A stretch of DNA of 64,000 bases from Microbacterium sp. Yaish 1. Lineage in GTDB: Bacteria > Actinomycetota > Actinomycetes > Actinomycetales > Microbacteriaceae. Below are positions 60,984-64,000 of this stretch, in pieces (positions within the stretch are counted from its first letter, which is position 1; the number at the start of each line of letters is the position of its first letter). The notes below the pieces were generated by a model, which did not search any database, was not told where the DNA came from, and was given only the letters and a program-made list of their open reading frames with translations. The position numbers were made by a program, and so were the translations under genes. The stretch spans positions 1,671,593 to 1,735,592 of the forward strand of contig NZ_NPMR01000001.1 of assembly GCF_002245215.1 (NCBI RefSeq). The letters are read 5' to 3'.

Positions 60984-62209
60984 CGGATGGCGCGCTCCCG
61001 CTCCTCGGCCGGCGCGAGCAGCAGGCCCGCTCGGGCGACCTCGCCGATCACGATGACGGCGGGATTCGCGACGCCGGCGGCTGCGGCATCCGCGAGCACC
61101 GTCGCGAGCGTCGATCGGGTCGTGCGCTGCTGCGGCGTGTGCCCCCGCTCGACGATGGCGACCGGGCGCTCGAGAGGAGCACCCGCGGCCCGCGCGGCCT
61201 CGACGATGCGCGGCAGTGCGGCGACGCCCATCAGGAAGACGGTCGTGATCGCGTCGTCGCCGAGCGCCGCCCGTGTCGACGTCGTGATCGGCCCCTGGCC
61301 GTTGGCGACGTGGAGCCCGCCCGAGACGCCGCGGTGCGTGACGGGGATGCCGGCGGCTTGCGGCACCGACACGATGCTCGTCAGCCCCGGTACGACTTCG
61401 ACCGGGATGCCGGCCGCGTGGCAGGCTGCGACCTCCTCGCCACCGCGGCCGAACACGAACGGGTCGCCGCCCTTGAGTCGAACGACGCGCTTGCCGGCGC
61501 GGGCATGGGCCACCAGCAGGGCGTTGATCTCGTCCTGTGTCACCGGGTGGTGGCCGGGCTGCTTGCCGACGTCGATGACCTCGACCCCGGGCTCGAGCTC
61601 CTGAAGAACGTCGACGGGGCCGAGCCGGTCGGCCACGACGACATCCGCTTCGGCGAGGAGGCGCCGGCCCCGCACCGTCATGAGGTCGGCCGGACCCGGG
61701 CCGCCGCCGACGAGATCGACCCGGCCACCGCCGCGGCGGCGTCGGCGCAGCGGCAGCATCCCCGCACGCAGCGCGGCGGCGATCGCGTCGCGCAGGCGCA
61801 CGGCGCGCCGCGGGTCGACGCCCGCGTCCGAGGCGACCCCCACGATGACGTCGCCGCTGCGGGTCTCGGCCGCCAGCCGCGCCGAGCCGTGAGCCCCGTC
61901 GGAGGTGTTCACGCAGAAGATGCGGTCCGATTCGCACCACGCCGCGACCGCGGCATCCACCCGGGGGATGCCGGTAGCGGTGTGCACGAGCCACGCGTCG
62001 GCGATGTCGTCCGGCCGCACGTCGCGCGGCAGCCAGGTGAGGCCGTGCGCGGTCACGACACCCCGCATGGCGTCGCCGAGGGCGGGGGACACGACCCGGA
62101 CGTCCGCTCCTTCGTCGAGGAAACGGCCGATCCGCCGCGCGGCGACGGCGCCGCCGCCGACGAAGACGACGCGGCGGCCGGTGAGCGAGAGCCCGAGCAT
62201 CGTCGTCAT
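60980..62209 (-). CDS. cobA: Siroheme synthase (precorrin-2 dehydrogenase + uroporphyrinogen-III methyltransferase)
   Basis: A 409-aa protein like CysG without its full length. The N-terminal NAD-binding domain (RRVVFVGGGAVAARRIGRFL, SDRIFCVNTSDGAHGSARLA) oxidises precorrin-2; the C-terminal SUMT domain (GRVDLVGGGPGPADLMTVRG, VVRLKGGDPFVFGRGGEEVA, IVSVPQAAGIPVTHRGVSGG, VFLMGVAALPRI) methylates uroporphyrinogen III with SAM. GGAGGTG precedes the ATG, which overlaps the nirD stop. Provides siroheme for NirB. Confidence 0.92.
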   Translation of the reverse strand: MTTMLGLSLTGRRVVFVGGGAVAARRIGRFLDEGADVRVVSPALGDAMRGVVTAHGLTWLPRDVRPDDIADAWLVHTATGIPRVDAAVAAWCESDRIFCVNTSDGAHGSARLAAETRSGDVIVGVASDAGVDPRRAVRLRDAIAAALRAGMLPLRRRRRGGGRVDLVGGGPGPADLMTVRGRRLLAEADVVVADRLGPVDVLQELEPGVEVIDVGKQPGHHPVTQDEINALLVAHARAGKRVVRLKGGDPFVFGRGGEEVAACHAAGIPVEVVPGLTSIVSVPQAAGIPVTHRGVSGGLHVANGQGPITTSTRAALGDDAITTVFLMGVAALPRIVEAARAAGAPLERPVAIVERGHTPQQRTTRSTLATVLADAAAAGVANPAVIVIGEVARAGLLLAPAEERERAIR

Positions 62210-62613
62210 ACCGCACCTCCGTCGCGGATGAAGACGGTGCCTTCGCCGTCGACGGTGACCGGCCAGACCGGCAGCATCCGCTGCTCCTTGCCCTGGGTGT
62301 CGAGGCACGCACCCGTCCGCAGATCGAAGACCTGCTTGTACATCGGCGACGCGACCGTGGGGGCGTCGCCGCGGGTGCCGACGATCCCGCGCGACATGAC
62401 GTTCGCGCCGCTGTACGGGTCGAGGTTGGCCGTCGCGTGGACACGACCGTCGTGCAGGAGGAACAGGGCGATCTGCCGGTCTCCGAGCAGCGCCGCACGG
62501 CCACGCTCGACCTCGAGGTCGTCGAGCCGGCACACCGCCGTCCACGCCGAGCTGCGGCTCCGCGCGCGGGGCGCGCTGCCGGTCTCGGTCGCCGTGTCGT
62601 CCACCAGGGTCAT
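62206..62613 (-). CDS. nirD: Nitrite reductase small subunit
   Basis: A 135-aa Rieske-fold protein lacking the Rieske CxH/CxxH ligands, as usual for NirD. AWTAVCRLDDLEVERGRAAL, VHATANLDPYSGANVMSRGI and ASPMYKQVFDLRTGACLDTQ are present. It overlaps nirB and the siroheme synthase by ATGA. Works with NirB in NADH-dependent reduction of nitrite to ammonium. Confidence 0.94.
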   Translation of the reverse strand: MTLVDDTATETGSAPRARSRSSAWTAVCRLDDLEVERGRAALLGDRQIALFLLHDGRVHATANLDPYSGANVMSRGIVGTRGDAPTVASPMYKQVFDLRTGACLDTQGKEQRMLPVWPVTVDGEGTVFIRDGGAV

Positions 62614-64000
62614 CGCCGCACCTCCAGGGTCGTGCCGGCGATGAGCACGCGGTCGTCCGTGCGTTCCTCGGCGGTCGCGGGCCGCGGCTGACCTCGCTCG
62701 ACGGTGTACGCCAGCGACGGGTCGGGAGTCGTCGGCGCGTTGACGAACGACGCGAACCGCCGTAGCTTCTCGGGGTCGGCGAGCGTCGCCGCCCACTCGT
62801 CCTCGTACGCGTCGATGTGGCGCGCCATCGCGGCATCCAGATCGGCGCAGATCCCGAGCGCGTCGTCGAAGATGACGGCGCGCAGACCGTCGATCCCGCC
62901 CTCGAGGTCTTCGAACCACGGAGCCGTCCGCTGCAGCCGGTCGGCCGTCGAGATGTAGTACATCAGGAAGCGGTCGATCGCCCTCAGGAGGGCGTCGTCG
63001 TCGAGGTTCTCGGCCAGCAGCACCGCGTGACGCGGAGTGAACCCGCCGTTTCCGCCGACGTAGACGTTCCACCCGGTCTCGGTCGCGATGACCCCCACGT
63101 CCTTGCCGCGGGCCTCGGCGCATTCGCGGGCGCATCCCGAGACCCCGAGCTTGAACTTATGGGGAGCGCGCAGTCCGCGATACCGCAGCTCGAGGCGCAC
63201 CGCCATGCCCACGGAGTCCTGCACGCCGTACCGGCACCAGGTCGACCCGACGCACGACTTCACGGTGCGCAGTGACTTGCCGTACGCGTGACCCGACTCG
63301 AAGCCGGCCTCGACGAGCCGCCCCCAGATCGCCGGCAGCTGTTCGAGCCGGGCCCCGAAGAGGTCGATCCGCTGGCCGCCGGTGATCTTGGTGTACAGGT
63401 TGAAGTCCTGGGCGACCTGCGCGATCACGAGCAGTTTCGCCGGGGTGATCTCGCCGCCCGGGATGCGCGGGACGACGGAGTAGCTGCCGTCCTTCTGCAT
63501 GTTCGCCATGACGTGGTCGTTCGTGTCCTGCAGCGTCGCGTTCTCGCCGTCGAGCACGTGACGGCCGGTGAGGGTCGACAGGATGCTGGCGAGCGCGGGC
63601 TTGCAGATGTCGCATCCGCGCCCCGCGCCGAAGCGCTCGATCACGGCGCTGAACGTCGTCAGGCCCGACACCCGCACCGCGTCGAAGAGCTGCCGGCGCG
63701 ACAGGTCGAAGTGCTCGCAGAGGGCGTTGCTGACGGTCGCCCCCGACTTCGCGAGCTCGGCGCCGACCAGCTTCTTGATCATCGGGACGCACGAGCCGCA
63801 CGCGGCTCCCGCCTTCGTGCAGGCCTTGACGGCGGCGACATCCGTGCATCCCTCGTCGTGGACGGCCGAACGGATGCCGCCCGCCGTCACGCTGTTGCAC
63901 GAGCAGACGAGGGCCGCATCGGGCAGTTCGCCGGTCGGGGCCGCGACGCCGCCGTCCGGCATCAGGTAGGCGACCGGGTCGCCGCCGAGCGCGCCGCCCA
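62610..64000 (-). CDS. nirB: Nitrite reductase large subunit, C-terminal part (runs off right edge)
   Basis: About 463 codons from the C-terminus of NirB; the N-terminal FAD/NADH domain lies outside. Visible are the BFD-like [2Fe-2S] domain (ALVCSCNSVTAGGIRSAVHD and CTKAGAACGSC), a second CDICKPAL-type motif, the ferredoxin-like NirA/SirA half domains (VPRIPGGEITPAKLLVIAQV) and the siroheme/[4Fe-4S] Cys set SCVGSTWCRYG and LGVSGCARECAEARGKD. First visible gene of the coupled nirB-nirD-cobA-hemD-cbiX operon. Confidence 0.95.
   Translation of the reverse strand, partial: GGALGGDPVAYLMPDGGVAAPTGELPDAALVCSCNSVTAGGIRSAVHDEGCTDVAAVKACTKAGAACGSCVPMIKKLVGAELAKSGATVSNALCEHFDLSRRQLFDAVRVSGLTTFSAVIERFGAGRGCDICKPALASILSTLTGRHVLDGENATLQDTNDHVMANMQKDGSYSVVPRIPGGEITPAKLLVIAQVAQDFNLYTKITGGQRIDLFGARLEQLPAIWGRLVEAGFESGHAYGKSLRTVKSCVGSTWCRYGVQDSVGMAVRLELRYRGLRAPHKFKLGVSGCARECAEARGKDVGVIATETGWNVYVGGNGGFTPRHAVLLAENLDDDALLRAIDRFLMYYISTADRLQRTAPWFEDLEGGIDGLRAVIFDDALGICADLDAAMARHIDAYEDEWAATLADPEKLRRFASFVNAPTTPDPSLAYTVERGQPRPATAEERTDDRVLIAGTTLEVRR

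Overview
This is a high-GC Gram-positive chromosome segment. Gene content and order (tilS-hpt-ftsH-folEPBK-DUF3180, Lsr2, LAxTG-type cell-wall sorting, leaderless genes preceded by TANNNT boxes) and codon habits such as frequent GGATGCC/GCGGCATCC point to an actinobacterium of the Microbacteriaceae, most like Microbacterium. That placement is an inference from gene content, not a database match.

Left part (1-15.2 kb), mostly housekeeping and transport: the end of an ABC importer operon (permease, ATPase, binding lipoprotein) followed by an adenosine-deaminase-like enzyme; on the minus strand a DEAD-box helicase, a mini-glutaredoxin, a GT2-GtrA glycosyltransferase and a secreted polysaccharide deacetylase; then a beta-glucoside catabolic operon (PTS EIIBCA, 6-phospho-beta-glucosidase, LicT/BglG antiterminator) whose leader carries a recognisable RAT site overlapping an intrinsic terminator. 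Four small or leaderless genes follow: DUF72, a 91-aa protein, an uncatalogued 45-aa zinc ribbon and YedK/HMCES.

Middle part (about 15.2-30.9 kb): an accessory region ending beside the 3' end of a tRNA-Phe gene. It is rich in broken genes (wHTH fragment, ParB-like remnant, frameshifted Lsr2, a multiply shifted reading frame, frameshifted VOC protein, truncated SnoaL) among intact accessory genes: membrane and secreted proteins of unknown function, an XRE regulator, a CPBP protease, a TetR regulator, an LAETG-anchored surface protein, and a tightly coupled four-gene operon (MFS - Dabb - GMC oxidoreductase - SnoaL). The regulators MarR, MarR+ArsR and an SDR oxidoreductase are interleaved. It looks like an old, decaying island with a newer metabolic cassette; no integrase or transposase was seen.

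Right part (30.9-64 kb), core again: tRNA-Glu/Asp/Phe, an M23 peptidase, pyrophosphatase, a repeat-rich spacer, then a long plus-strand run tilS, hpt, ftsH, folE, folP, folB, folK, DUF3180, two PH-domain membrane proteins, DUF2520, a cysteine-less SUMF1-like protein and lysS; DUF4192, a small membrane protein, cardiolipin synthase and a lipoprotein; a minus-strand PLP decarboxylase / amidase / agmatine deiminase set with a divergent TetR; an amidohydrolase-MFS pair with its own divergent TetR; a ThuA-like protein; and, running off the right edge, a nitrite reductase/siroheme operon (nirB, nirD, cysG-like, hemD-wHTH, cbiX-like).

Two recurring themes are worth noting: leaderless starts with a -10 box about 6-7 nt before the start codon, in two cases built on the upstream gene's stop codon; and long perfect intergenic palindromes, some sharing a GAGAACGCAC core.
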